A stretch of 64,000 nucleotides of DNA. Origin: Costus lasius (taxonomy: Eukaryota; Streptophyta; Magnoliopsida; Zingiberales; Costaceae). Shown one piece after another: positions 22,843 through 35,727 of the stretch; position 1 is the first letter of the stretch, and each line of letters begins with the position of its first letter. Made by a program: the position numbers and the translations under genes. The notes below the pieces were generated by a model, which ran no database searches, was not told where the DNA came from, and was given only the letters and a program-made list of their open reading frames with translations. The DNA lies in NCBI GenBank assembly GCA_027563935.2, contig CM050449.1, forward strand, positions 47,900,507 to 47,964,506, in the 5' to 3' direction.

Positions 22843-24496
22843 TGTTGGGGTATGCCCTTAAGGCTAATGTTTGAGGCCTTTGGGATTGTAATAGTATCAT
22901 GTAATAAACTGTTGTGTTTATAAAGGCATGGTTATTATTCAGGTTGTTACCTTGTCTGCTGTAATAAGTGTACTTCTGAATAATGTCTCAAAGCTGTTTA
23001 GCTAGGCTGACAGTCTATATGTCCTTAGTCGAGATATCTTGGTGAACATGAGACAACCTTGATATGATTGAGACTAATATGTGTGCTAATCTTATAGGAT
23101 GCTTCGAGCATGGAATAAGATGTAGACTCATGGGTACATTGGATGTACTGGACAGACCCTACTGGGATATTCCATTGCTTGTCACAATGTGAATGATCCT
23201 TATAAGCAGCAAGTGGCACATGTCCTTTGACTTGAGATCACTTGTGTTTCTAAATGATGATTGTCATTGTTTTGAGGTAGTTCAATATCATTTGAAACAT
23301 AATGATTATAGACTATCTTGGATGGTGAGCTTGAGTCAGGTTAGGGCTCTTGTGATAGATAAAGGATTGCCGTCTCCTTGTTCAAGGAGTGTGATGTTCT
23401 AAGGGGCCCCCCCGATATGAGATGATTGAGGAAGTGTATGGCCATACCCAGATGACTATGTTTATCTGATCTAATCATGCTCATCATATTGGAGTTACAA
23501 GCTTGACCCGCTTGTCCAATAAGAACATCCAGTGGCAAAGGACACATGTATGCCAAGTGAGTTGATTCACACTTGTGCTATGGTTTGGGTGGAGTCTTGG
23601 AAGACTCTTTCCTTTATATCGGGAGACAGTGATGTGTTGCTAGATACCCCTCACTGATCGTGATAACGTAAGTTATCGTTACCGACATTTAGAGGAAACC
23701 CTCAGGGTCGCACAATTTGATGATATGGCTTACTTAAGTCAGATCGTGTGGACTGAACTGTTTAGACTCAGTTTAAACGAGTTCAGACTCTGATTGTAAG
23801 TGAGATCTAGTCTGATCATGTTTGATTGATTGGGGCTTGAGATCGGTAAGCTTCGATCGAGAGTTTGGATGCTAGATCATAGAGATCAAGAGCATCAAGA
23901 GATGAATGGCTAGATCTTGAACCATTTGGTTCAAAGAGATCTAGACCATGGCTTGGGCTGGTTTAATGAACCGAATTGGGTTGAACCTAATTGACTTGAA
24001 CCGGTTCACATGGGTGAACGTATGGTTCAAGGTGTAAAGGCTTGTTGGGCGGTTTTTCCTTCAAGTGAGCGCATGGCTTGAAAACCTTCCATTTATGGAA
24101 GTGTAACGCCATGACTTGATTGGAGAAGGCTTAACGCAAATCGGTTTTTTTCGGAATTGTCATCTTCGTTAGACGAAAGAGGATTCTAGGAGACGATAGC
24201 TCTCGGCCAAGCGCATCTCAACACACGACAAGGACATTGGGATCTCTTGCTAGCACAAGGAAGATCCTAAAGGGTAGCCACCCCCTCATCTTGTGTGCGA
24301 ATTTGAAGAGGAGACCTATTTTGATCTCTTGCTTCCAAGCCGCCACCCTCTTCATGGCTTTGGTATGAGTTCTCATAACTTCAAGTTGATCATATAGTTA
24401 TCATATTCGATCTTGTTTAGAAACCCTTTTTTCGCCATGCTTGTTAGAATCGCAAGTTTAGGGTTTCTTCCCCCCTTTGAATTAGGGGTTCCTTCA
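22843..24496 (+). repeat. 3' LTR of element C
   Basis: Complete, 1654 bases, TGTTGGGGTATGCCC to TTCCTTCA. It is directly followed by the gag region of B (GCAACGAACACC). A frame from 24413 runs out of this LTR in phase into B gag. That is a by-product of the insertion. Confidence 0.95.
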
Positions 24497-24508
24497 GCAA
24501 CGAACACC

Positions 24509-27500
24509 ATGAGCTTCAATGTGCGATCCCTACTGGAAAGGGAGAAGTTTGCTGGGCCAAACTTCTCAGACTGGTACGGACACCTTAAGATTGTTCTTAA
24601 GGCTGAGAGGAAACTGTATGTCCTCGAGACGGCTATACCGCCTCAACCCGCTCCGAACGCCGCAAGGGCAGTTCGGGATGCCTATGAAAAGCATGTCAAT
24701 GATAGCATTGATGTTGCTTGCCTGATGCTAGCGTCTATGACGCCACAGTTGCAGCGTCAGCATGAGGATATGTCTGCTATAGAAATGATAGCAAACCTCA
24801 AGATGCTGTATGCTGCACAGGCGAGGACTGAACGCTATAATTTGACCAAGCTTTTCTTTCAGAGCAAACTGGCTGAAGGGAGTCCAGTGGGAGCTCATGT
24901 GCTCAAGATGATTGGGCACAAAGAGGCTCTGGAGAAACTGGGGCATACCATCAATCAGGAGCTTGCTGTAGACATTTTTCTGCAGTCCCTCCCGGCCTCT
25001 TTCGATCCGTTCATTATTAATTTTAATATGAACAACATCGACTGTACACCGGCAGAGTTGCTGAATATGCTCTTGACTACAGAGGAAACTCTAAAGGGAA
25101 AGCCTTCAACCTCTGTCTTGATGTTTCCTTCAAGGAACAAGAAGAAGGGGAAGAAGGGCAAAGCCCCTGTCAAGAATTACAACAAGGCTCTGAAACAAAA
25201 GGTCAAGCGGTCAAAGGAATACAGATGTTTCCATTGTGGCCAGCTGGGTCACTGGAAAAAGGACTGTAAGGCGCTCCAAGGCGACAAGAAGGAAAGTTTC
25301 GCTTCTGGCTCAGGTATTTTTGTGACTGAGGTCATGTTTTCTTCTTCTATTTCATGGGTGTTGGACACTGCATGTGGAGTTCACATTTGTTCAAATGTAC
25401 AGGAACTCAAGAGAAGAAGACAGGTGGGACAGCATGAGGTGGACCTACGAGTTGGAAACGGGGCACGGGTTGCTGCTGTTGCTGTAGGGGTTTATTACAT
25501 CTCATTACCATCTAGACTTGTATTAGAACTGGACAATTGTTATTTCGTTCCGAGTATTACGAAAAATATTATCTCTATTCCTGCTCTTGTCAGGAAAGGA
25601 TTTTCCTTTGAATGCAATATTTCAAAGTGTGTTCTTTCTAATGATAATATTGTTTATGCTACAGGATCAATTAACAATGGATTATTCATGTTGGACATGG
25701 AATGTTCTATACAAAATATTGATAATAAGAAAGCCAAGTATGCTGATGACAGCACCTTGTTATGGCATAGTCGTTTAGGCCATATTAACAAGAAGCGCAT
25801 TAAGCGGTTGCATGATCATGGACTGCTGGGATCATTCTCCTATGAGGAGATTGATACATGCAAAGCTTGTTTACTGGGTAAAATGACGAAGTCTCCTTTT
25901 CCTAACAAAGGTCAAAGGGCTTCAGGTTTACTTGACCTTATACACAGTGATGTGTGTGGGCCATTTAGTAAACATGCCAGAGGTGGCTATTCATACTTCA
26001 TTACCTTTACTGATGATTTCAGTAGATATGGGTATGTCTATCTAATGAGACATAAGAGTGAATCTTTTGACAAGTTCAAAGAGTTCAAAAATGAAGTACA
26101 AAATCAGCTAGGCCGAAATATCAAGGTACTTCGCTCAGATCGAGGTGGAGAATACCTAAGTCGAGAATTTACTGACTATTTGAAGGAGTGTGGGATTATC
26201 TCACAGCTCACTCCACCAGGAACACCGCAGTGGAATGGTGTGTCCGAGAAGAGGAACAGAACCTTACTGGATATGGTTCGTTCTATGATGAGTCAGGCTA
26301 CTCTACCTTACTCCTTTTGGGGATTTGCACTGGAAACAGCTGCAAAGGTACTAAACCGAGTGCCATCCAAGGCAGTTTCAAAGACTCCATATGAATTATG
26401 GTATGGGAAACAGCCGAGCTTGACATTTATTAAGATCTGGGGTTGCGAGGCTTATGTCAAAAAGCTCGCCTCTGGGAAACTAGAGAGCAGATCTGAGAAA
26501 TGTATCTTTGTCGGTTACCCTAAGGAAACTAAGGGTTATTATTTCTACGATCCCAAGGAGAACAAGGTATTTGTTGCTCGGACGGCCATTTTTCTTGAGA
26601 AGGAGTTTCTTCTGCAAGAGGCCAGAGGGAAGGAAATAAAGCTAGATGAGAATCCAGTGGAAGGACAAAGTAGTCAAGCACAGTTAGATGAGCCTGAGCC
26701 GGTAGAACAGGTTAGTGAACAACCTGAGGCTCATATATCACGGGAACCGCGAAGATCGGGAAGGATCCGTCGACAGCCTGAGCGCTATGACGGAGTCTAC
26801 ATCATTGATAATGATGAACCCCTTACTTATGCGGATGCGGTCAGTGGACCGGAATCAGGTAGATGGCTTGAAGCTATGCGAGCCGAAATGGACTCCATGT
26901 CAGATAACCAAGTCTGGGATTTGGTTGATCCGCCTCCGGGAGTAATCCCTATAGGCTGTAAATGGATCTTCAAGAAGAAGATTGACATGGATGGTAACGT
27001 GGTTACCTATAAGGGCAGGCTAGTTGCGAAAGGTTTCAAACAAATCTACGGGATAGATTATGATGAAACTTTCTCTCCTGTAGCTATGTTCAAGTCTATT
27101 CGGATTATTCTCGCGATAGCAGCATATTACGATTATGAGATCTGGCAGATGGATGTGAAGACCGCTTTCCTTAATGGAAAACTGGATGAGGATGTGTATA
27201 TGACACAACCTGAAGGTTTCACTAATCCATCAGATCGTCATAAAATATGCAAGTTAAAGAAGTCCATTTATGGACTTAAACAAGCATCAAGAAGCTGGAA
27301 TATTCGTTTTGATGAATCAATATGTGAATTTGGTTTCATCAAGAATGAAGATGACCCGTGTGTATATAAGAGGTTCAGTGGGAGCGTGATTACTTTCCTA
27401 GTCCTCTACGTCGATGATATCTTAATCATTGGAAACGATATTCCTGAACTGCATGCTATTAAAGCATGGTTAAGAAAATGTTTCCAGATGAAAGATCTAG

Positions 27501-28390
27501 GAGAAGCAGCCTATGTGTTAGGTGTGAAGATCTACAGAGATAGATCTAAGAGGCTTCTCGGGCTGTGCCAGAGTACTTACATCGATAAGGTCCTGGAGAG
27601 ATTTCATTTAGAGAATTCTAAAAGAGGATATCTTCCAGTCAGACATGGTCTGAATCTTTCAAAGAGTCAGTGTCCACAAACACAGACTGAGAAAGATGAA
27701 ATGGACAATACGCCTTATGCTTCGGCTATTGGGTCCATTATGTATGCGATGTTGTGTACTCGCCCAGACGTCGCTTACGGGTTAAGCGTGACCAGTCGAT
27801 TCCAAAGTAATCCAGGTCAGGCGCACTGGATTGCGGTCAAGAACATTTTAAAATATCTGCGGAGGACCAAAGATATGTTCTTGATATATGGTGGTCAGGA
27901 AGAACTCAGTATAGAAGGATATACTGACGCTTCGTTCCAATCGGACCAGGATGATTTCCGATCGCAATCAGGCTATGTTTTTAGCTTGAATGGAGGAGCA
28001 GTGGTGTGGAAAAGTTTCAAACAGTCTATTGTTGCTGATTCCACAACAGAAGCCGAGTATGTTGCAGCCTCATAAGCATCTAAGGAGGCAGTGTGGATTC
28101 GTAAGTTCATTCAGGAACTTAGTGTTGTTCCTTCGAGTACAGATCCTTTGGTTATCTTCTGTGATAACACTGGAGCAATCGCACAAGCAAAGGAACCACG
28201 GTCACACCAGAAGTCCAAGCACATACAGAGACGGTTTCACTTGATCCGGGAGATCATTGATCGTGGTGAGATTAAAATCTGCAAGGTTCATACAGATGAC
28301 AATCTGGCTGACCCGCTTACCAAGCCTCTGGCGCAGCAGAAGCATGAGAAGCACTATAATAACATGGGTTTGAGATTTCTCAACCATTAG
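24509..28390 (+). pseudogene. Gag-Pol of element B, one stop codon in RNase H
   Basis: It has the same domain series as C and starts at the matching ATG. Gag, CCHC, DTACG protease, integrase and YVDD reverse transcriptase are all uninterrupted. At 28073-28075 the expected GAA codon is TAA, which cuts the frame at codon 1189, after the RNase H E residue (TEAEY) but before its later acidic residues. In-frame sequence continues to the normal C-terminus at 28390. The upstream leader was disrupted by C, so B would depend on altered expression even without the stop. Confidence 0.94.
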
Positions 28391-28399
28391 ATTAAGTGC

Positions 28400-28409
28400 A
28401 AGTGGGAGA
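28400..28409 (+). other. Polypurine tract of element B
   Basis: AAGTGGGAGA just before the 3' LTR at 28411. Confidence 0.88.
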
Positions 28410-28410
28410 T

Positions 28411-30102
28411 TGTTGGGGTATGCCCTTAAGGCTAATGTTTGAGGCCTTGGGATTCTTTCAGTATCATGTATAAACTCTTATGTTTATAAAGGCAATGGTT
28501 GTTATTCAGTTTGTTACATTGTCTGCTGCAATAAGTGTGCTTCTGAATAATGTCTCAAAGCTGTTCAGCTAGGCTGACATGCTATATGTCCTTAGTCGAG
28601 ATATCTTGGTGAACATGAGACAGCCTTGATATGATTGAGACTAATATGTGTTCTAATCTTATAGGATGCTTCGAGCATGGAATAAGATGTAGACTCATGG
28701 GTACATTGGATGTACTGGACAGACCCTACTGGGATATTCCATTGCTTGTCACAATGTGAATAATCCTTGTTTGTGACAAGTGGCACATATCCTCTGACTT
28801 GAGATCACTTGTGTTTCTAAATGATGATTGTCATTGTTTTGAGGTAGTTCAATATCATTTGAAACATAATGGTTATAGACTATCTTGGATAATGATCATG
28901 AGTCATGTTAGGGCACTAGTGATAGATATAGGATTGCCGTCTCCTTGATTGGAGTGTGATGTTCTAAAGGGGCCCCCCTGGATGAGATGATTGAGAAAGT
29001 GTATGGCCATACCCAGGTGACTATGTTCATCTGATCTAATCATGCTCATCATATTGGAGCTACAGGCTTGACACGCTTGTCCAATAAGAACATCCAGTGG
29101 CAAAGGAAACCTGTATGCCTAGTGAAGTGGATTCACACTTGTGCTGTGGTTTGGGTGTAGTCTTGGAAGACTCTTTCCTTTATATCGGGAGACAGTGATG
29201 TGTTGCTAGATACCCCTCACTGATCGTGATAACGTAAGTTATCGTTACCGACATTTAAAGGAAACCCTTAGGGTCGCACAATTTGATGATATGGCTTACT
29301 TAAGTCAGATCGTGTGGACTGAATTGTTTGGGTTCAGTTTAAAGGGATTTAAACTCTGATTGTAAGTGAGATCTGGTCTGATCATGTTTGATTGATTAGG
29401 GCTTGAGATCGGTAAGCTTCGATTGAGAGATTCGATGCTAGATCGGTGAGATCAGGAGCATCAAGAGATGAACGGTTAGATCTTGAACCTTAGGGTTTAT
29501 TGTGATCTAGACCATATGGCTTGGGTTAATTGGTCTTTGAACCAACCCAAAAATGAACCAACTTATTATGTGAGTGCATGGTTCATTGAGTAGAGAAAAA
29601 TGCGATTGGTTCGTGGGTACATGAACGCATGATCGCATAAGAGAATAAGGCTAGCTATTTTTAGTAGCCACGCCTCCAAGTTTTGAGTGGAACGCATCTC
29701 TTGTCGCCCCTCTCCTATTCTCGTCGCTTGCTCTCGTGTGGAAGTGGTTGTTCACGCCTTGGAGAGAGTTTGCTCAAGCGAGAGATCATCTCAACTCCCC
29801 TTCCATTCGACAAGGACACTTGGAGATCCTTGCTAGCACAAGGAGCAACAAGAAGTAGCCGATCCATCGTCTTGTGTGCGTCATCTTTGGAGGAGAACCA
29901 TTTCGTTCTCTCATTTCCAAGCCGCCACCCAATCTAATGGCATTGGTAAGATCACTTGTCGATCTTTGCAAGTTTTTATACAAGTTGATCATATGAACTA
30001 TATGCGATCTTATGAAACCCTAAAATCATTGCTTCCGCTATCAAAGTTTTACATGCGCCTCGTATTAGGGTTTCGCCCCCCTCATTGAAAGGGGTACTTT
30101 CA
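28411..30102 (+). repeat. 3' LTR of element B
   Basis: 1692 bases, the same length as its partner. It is followed by ACAAC and the resumed pol gene of A. Confidence 0.95.
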
Positions 30103-30107
30103 ACAAC

Positions 30108-31770
30108 CTGAGGCTCAGATATCACGGGAACCGCGAAGATCGGGAAGGATCCGTCGACAGCCTGAGCGCTATGACGGAATCTACATCATTGATGATGAAC
30201 CCCTCACTTATGCGGATGCGGTCAGTGGACCGGAATCAGCGAGATGGCTTGAAGCTATGCGAGCCGAGATGGACTCCATGTCAGATAACCAAGTCTGGGA
30301 TTTGGTTGATCCGCCTCCGGGAGTAATCCCTATAGGCTATAAGTGGATCTTCAAGAAGAAGATTGGCATGGATGGTAACGTGGTTACCTATAAAGGCAGG
30401 CTAGTTGCGAAAGGTTTCAAACAAATCTACGGGATAGATTATGATGAAACTTTCTCTCCTGTAGCTATGTTTAAGTCTATTCGGATTATTCTCGCGATAG
30501 CAGCATATTATGATTATGAGATCTGGCAGATGGATGTGAAGACTGCTTTCCTTAATGGAAAACTGGATGAGGATGTGTATATGACACAACCTGAAGGTTT
30601 CACTAATCCACCAGATCGTCATAAAATATGCAAGTTAAGGAAGTCCATTTATGGACTTAAGCAGGCATCAAGAAGCTGGAATATTCGTTTTGATGAATCA
30701 ATCTGTGAGTTTGGTTTCATCAAGAATGAAGATGACCCATGTGTATATAAGAGGTTTAGTGGGAGCGTAATCACTTTCCTAGTCCTCTACGTCAATGATA
30801 TCTTAATCATTGGAAACGATATTCCTGAACTGCATGCGGTTAAGGCATGGTTAAGAAAATGTTTCCAGATGAAAGATTTAGGGGAAGCAGCCTATGTATT
30901 AGGTGTGAAGATCTACAGAGATAGATCTAAGAGGCTTCTCGGGCTGTGCCAGAGTACTTACATCGATAAAGTCCTGGAGAGATTCCATTTAGAAAATTCT
31001 AAAAGAGGATATCTTCTAGTCAGACATGGTCTGAATCTTTCAAAGAGTCAGTGTCCACAAACACAGACTGAGAAAGATGAAATGGACAATACGCCTTATG
31101 CTTCGGCTATTGGGTCCATTATGTATGCGATGTTGTGTACTCGCCTAGACGTCGCTTACGGGTTAAGCGTGACCAGTCGGTTCCAAAGTAATCCAGGTCA
31201 GGCACACTGGATTGCAGTCAAGAACATTTTGAAATATCTGCGGAGGACCAAAGATATGTTCTTGGTGTATGGTGGTCAGGAAGAACTCAGTATTGAAGGA
31301 TATACTGACGCTTCATTCCAATCTGACCAAGATGATTTCCAATCGCAATCAGGCTATGTTTTTAGCTTGAATGGAGGTGCAGTGGTGTGGAAAAGTTTCA
31401 AACAATCTATTGTTGCTGATTCCACAACAGAAGCCGAGTATGTTGCAGCCTCGGAAGCATCTAAGGAGGCAGTGTGGATTCGCAAGTTCGTTCAGGAACT
31501 TGGTGTTGTTCCTTCGAGTGCAGATCCATTGGTTATCTTCTGTGATAACACTGGAGCAATAGCACAGGCAAAGGAACCACGGTCGCACCAGAAGTCCAAG
31601 CACATACAGAGATGGTTTCACTTGATCCGGGAGATCATTGATCGTGGCAGATCAAAGTCTGCAAGGTTCATACAGATGACAATCTGGCTGACCTGCTTAC
31701 AAAGCCTCTGGCGCAGCAGAAGCATGAGAATTACTATAATAATATGGGTTTGAGATTTCTCAACCATTAG
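30108..31770 (+). pseudogene. Gag-Pol of element A, second part (reverse transcriptase and RNase H)
   Basis: It continues the frame broken at 11901. It carries the connector (REPRRSGRIRRQ), RT with QMDVKTAFLNG, and RNase H with TDASFQSD and TEAEYVAAS. The RT active site reads YVND instead of YVDD (GAT to AAT at 30794-30796). This removes one metal-binding aspartate, so RT should be inactive. One codon is missing near 30192. A single-base deletion near 31648 shifts the frame after REIIDRG, so the last 40 or so residues are wrong. The ancestral stop is at 31768-31770. Confidence 0.93.
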
Positions 31771-31779
31771 ATTAAGTGC

Positions 31780-31789
31780 AAGTGGGAGA
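31780..31789 (+). other. Polypurine tract of element A
   Basis: AAGTGGGAGA just before the 3' LTR at 31791. Confidence 0.88.
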
Positions 31790-31790
31790 T

Positions 31791-34700
31791 TGTTGGGGTA
31801 TGCCCTTAAGGCTAATGTTTGAGGCCTTGGGATTATATCAGTATCATGTATAAACTCTATGTTTATAAAGGCAATGGTTGTTATTCAGGTTGTTACATTA
31901 TCTGCTGCAATGTGTATACTTCTAAATAATGTCTCAATGATGTTCAGCTAGTCTGACATGCAGTTAAGTCCTTAGTCGAGATATCTTGGTGAACATGAGA
32001 CAGCCTTGATATGATTGAGACTAATATGTGTTCTAATCTTATAGGATGCTTTGAGCATGGAATAAGATGTTGACTCATGGGTACATTGGATGTACTGGAC
32101 AGACCCTACATAGGATGTTCAATTGCTTGTCACAATGTGAATAATCCTTGTATGCAAACAAGTGGCATATTTCCTTTGACTTGAGATCACTTGTGTTTCT
32201 AAATGATGATTGGCATTGTTTTGAGATAGTTCGATATCATTTGAAACATAATGGTTATAGACTATCTTGGATAATGAGCATGAGTCATGTTAGGGCACTA
32301 GTGATAGATATAGGATTGCCGTCTCCTAGTTTGGAGTGTGATGTTCTAATGGGGCCCCCCCTTGGATGAGATGATTGAGAAAGTGTATGGCCATACCCAG
32401 ATGACTATGTTCATCTGATCTAATCATTCTCATTGTATTGGAGTTACAGGCTTGACACGCTTGTCCAATAAGAACATCCAGTGGCAAAGGAAACATGTAT
32501 GCCTAGTGAGTTGAATTCACACTTGTGCTATGGTTTGGGTGTAGTCTTGGAAGACTTTTTCCTTTATATCGGGAGACAGTGAAGTGTTGCTAGATACCCC
32601 TCACTGATCGTGATAACGTGAGTTATCGTTACCGACATTTGAAGGAAACCCTTAGGGTCGCACAATTTGATGATATGGCTTACTTATGTCAGATCGTGTG
32701 GACTGAATTGTTTTGGTTCAGTTTAAAGGAGTTTAAACTCTGATTGTAAGTGAGATCTGGTCTGATCATGTTTGATTGATTAGGGCTTGAGATCGGTAAG
32801 CTTCGATCGAGAGGTTGGATGCTAGATCGGTGAGATCAAGAGCATCAAGAGATGAACGGTTAGATCTTGAACCATTTGGTTTGATGAGATCTGAATCAAT
32901 GCTGGTTTGATTTGGTCTTTCAACCAAATTGAAAGGAACCGAATTGGTTTGAACCGGTTCACATGTGTGAATGCATGGTTCAAGTTGAAAGCGTTTTTGG
33001 TCGGTTATGAGATCATGGGCGCATGGCTTCTATTTTTGGAAAGTCATGAAGGCCACTTCCTCTCAACGCCTAAACACCTAAAAATGTATTGCCTCTTCTC
33101 TCTCGACACACTCTCTCGTGTGTGACTTCTTCACGCTTTGAGAGAATTTCGAAAAAGGAGAAGAGAACAAGGCCTACCATTCGGCAAGCAAGAGATCATC
33201 TAAAACTCTCCTTCACGCGACTAGGACACTTGGAGATCCTTGCTAGCACAAGGAGCGACAAGGAGGAAGCCCTCTTCATCTTGTTGAAGAAACCCCTTTC
33301 GAGGGGGGGGGGGGCGCAAACCCTAATACCATGCACTTAAAACTTTTGCATGAGCGGAAGTAGGGTTAAGGATCGCATATATGATTGAATGATCAACTTA
33401 AAACTATGATTGAATGAAAGCGATTCATACCATAGCCATGAAGAAGACGTTGCCTTGGAAGCAAAGAGTCAATTGCTTCTTCTCCAAAGGGAATCGCACA
33501 CAAGAGGATGATGGCAAACTCTTTGTCGCTCCTTGTGCTAGCAAGGCTCCAAAGAATCCTTGATCGAATTGTGAGGGATGAAGATCTTGATCTTTCTTTG
33601 GCCGAATCCTCCTCTAAACTCCAAGCGTCGTCACACACCACACGAGTTGAGAGAGGAAGTGATGGATAGGCGAGAATAGCATGCTCTATTCGAACGTGAG
33701 AGTGTTCTCTCTTTGGAGATCGTGGTTACTAAAAATAGCCACCACTCTCGCTTCAATGTTCACGTTAAGTGAACAAGTCGCCAAGTCATGAACCAAGCGC
33801 TCATTCCATGAGCCGGTTCATTTCGGTTTGGTCCAAGACCAATCAAGCCAATGATCTAGTCTAGATCTCAAATAAACCCTAAGGTTCCCGATCTAACCGT
33901 TGATCTCCTCGATGCCCCTGATCTGACCGATCTGGCATCTATTCTCTCGATCGAAGCTTACCGATCTCAAGCCCTAATCAATCAAACATGATCAGACCAG
34001 ATCTCACTCACAATCAGAGATTAAATCCCTTTAAACTGAACCTGAACAATTCAGTCCACACGATCTGACTTAAGTAAGCCATATCATCAAATTGTGCGAC
34101 CCTGAGGGTTTCCTTTAAATGTCGGTAACGATAATTCTCATTATCACGATCAGTGAGGGGTATCTAGCAACACATCACTGTCTCCCGATATAAAGGAAAG
34201 AGTCTTCCAAGACTACACCCAAACCACAGCACAAGTGTGAATCATTTCACAAAGCATACATATTTCCTTTGCCACTGGATGTTCTTATTGGACAAGCCTG
34301 TCAAGCTCGTAACTCCAATATGATGAGCATGATTAGATCAGATGAACATAGTCACCTGGGTATGGCCATACACTTTTCTCAATCATCTCATCCAGGGGGC
34401 CCCTTTAGAACATCACACTCCTTCAACAAGGAGACGGCAATCCTATGTCTATCACTAGTGCTCTAACCTGACTCAAGCTCACCATCCAAGATAGTCTATA
34501 ATCATTATGTTTCAAATGATATTGAACCATCTCAAAACAATGACAATCATCATTTAGAAAACACAAGTGATCTCAAGTCAGAGGAAATGTGCCACTTGTC
34601 ATAATCAAGGAACATTCACATTGTGACAAACAATTGAACATCCTAGTAGGGTCTGTCCAGTACATCCAATGTACCCATGAGTCTACATCTTATTCCATGC

Positions 34701-35186
34701 TCGAAGCATCCTATAAGATTAGAACACATATTAGTCTTATCCATATCAAGGCTGTCTCATGTTCACCAAGATATATCGACTAAGGACATAATAGCATGTC
34801 AGCTCAGCTGAACAGCTTTGAGACATTATTCAGAAGAACATATATTGCAGCAGACAATGTAAACAACTGAATAATAACCATGCCTTTATAAACATAACAG
34901 TTTATTACATGATACACATACATTCCCACAGGCCTCAAACATTAGCCTTAAGGGCATACCCCAACACTTGTGTGCGCACGCTTTGGAGGAGAGCCACATC
35001 GCCCTCTTGCTTCCAAGTCGCCATCTAAGACATGGCATTGGTATGATTTCTTCTTAAGATCTATACAATTGTTAAAGTTAATCATATGATCCTGCTACAT
35101 GCGATCCTAGGAAACCCTAGATTCCGCCCATGCAAGTTTCTTATATGCGCATGATTAGGGTTTTCCCCCCTCATAGGGGACTTTCA
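31791..35186 (+). repeat. 3' LTR of element A, split by a solo LTR
   Basis: 31791-33284 and 34972-35186 join to 1709 bases when the solo LTR and one CTTGT copy are removed. That exactly equals the 5' LTR. Here the terminal TG is intact, unlike the 5' copy. Confidence 0.95.
33285..34966 (-). mobile_element. Solo LTR of the A family, reversed, in the 3' LTR of A
   Basis: TGAAGAAACCCC to CATACCCCAACA, flanked by CTTGT at 33280-33284 and 34967-34971. Length is 1682. A run of 12 G lies at 33303-33314. With the surrounding LTR it forms a large imperfect inverted repeat. It includes the minus-strand ATG-GT exon near 33443-33433. Confidence 0.95.
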
Positions 35187-35191
35187 AGGGG

Positions 35192-35716
35192 CAAATCCTA
35201 CTATTGGTCATCCATGTCTCTACATGACTTATGACATGCCCAATGACAGTCGTTTTGATCTCCCAATTACGGAGAGACGTAAGACAGTATTAAAGCACAC
35301 CCATCATCAAATCTAGACATGAATACCTCAAGTCTAAGGATCAATGCAAACCTCTTGTATGTGAGATTGACTTGTTGACTAGACAAGTCAATCCTCACGG
35401 TGGATCACTCCAATGCATCCAATGCACCTGTATGTCTGCGTTACTGTGCCCCGCACCTAACCAGCCCATACACCAGTCTCACATGTACCAAAGCTGTCCC
35501 ATATCTGCTAAGGTACCTTGTCTGGGGATAGCTTATGAGAATGGATCCAATCCAAACTCCTGGGACATTATTTATGCAACTCAATACATCAACGCAGGTA
35601 GAGAAGTCTGCATAATAACGACCATGCCTATATAAAAAGTAATAGTTCTATCAAAGTACATTCAAACAATGCCTGACCATGTCCATACATTGGTCTTTAG
35701 GGCATATACACCAACA
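35192..35716 (-). repeat. 3' LTR of element D, proximal piece
   Basis: Resumes after element A and matches 42193-42717. On the plus strand it ends GGGCATATACACCAACA, the LTR start of this family in reverse. Confidence 0.92.
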
Positions 35717-35717
35717 A

Positions 35718-35727
35718 TCTCCCACTT
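35718..35727 (-). other. Polypurine tract of element D
   Basis: AAGTGGGAGA on the minus strand, next to the 3' LTR. Confidence 0.85.

Larger units (their letters stand above)
15369..24496 (+). mobile_element. Element C: plus-strand Ty1/copia retrotransposon with intact Gag-Pol
   Basis: Order: 5' LTR lacking its first 22 bases, primer site, leader, intact gag-pol, PPT and complete 3' LTR. The LTRs differ at only about 6-7 positions plus one indel over 1631 shared bases, the least of any pair here. C is the innermost and youngest element. The right flank is GCAAC (24497-24501). The matching left duplication is absent because a deletion of roughly 90 bases removed part of the B leader and the tip of the LTR. 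Confidence 0.93.
11902..30102 (+). mobile_element. Element B: plus-strand Ty1/copia retrotransposon, host of C
   Basis: The duplication ACAAC at 11897-11901 and 30103-30107 lies within the pol gene of A. Both LTRs are 1692 bases. By eye they differ at about 18 positions, near 1 percent, so B is of similar age to A. Its leader is intact up to 15368, then element C intervenes. The gag-pol frame resumes at 24497. Apart from the C insertion and a small deletion there, only one stop codon in RNase H breaks its coding region. Confidence 0.95.
4464..35186 (+). mobile_element. Element A: plus-strand Ty1/copia retrotransposon, host of B and two solo LTRs
   Basis: The target duplication AGGGG is at 4459-4463 and 35187-35191, inside the 3' LTR of D. 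The order is 5' LTR, primer site, leader, gag-pol, PPT, 3' LTR. Three later insertions interrupt it: a reversed solo LTR in the leader, element B in pol and a reversed solo LTR in the 3' LTR. After removing them the element is about 9.14 kb and both LTRs are exactly 1709 bases. The coding region is broken: gag ATG changed to ACG, a TAG stop, an altered RT active site and a frameshift. Confidence 0.95.

Noticed and set aside
24413..24508. N-terminal extension of B gag reading out of the C 3' LTR
   Set aside because: It exists only because C inserted next to gag. The homologous start is the ATG at 24509.
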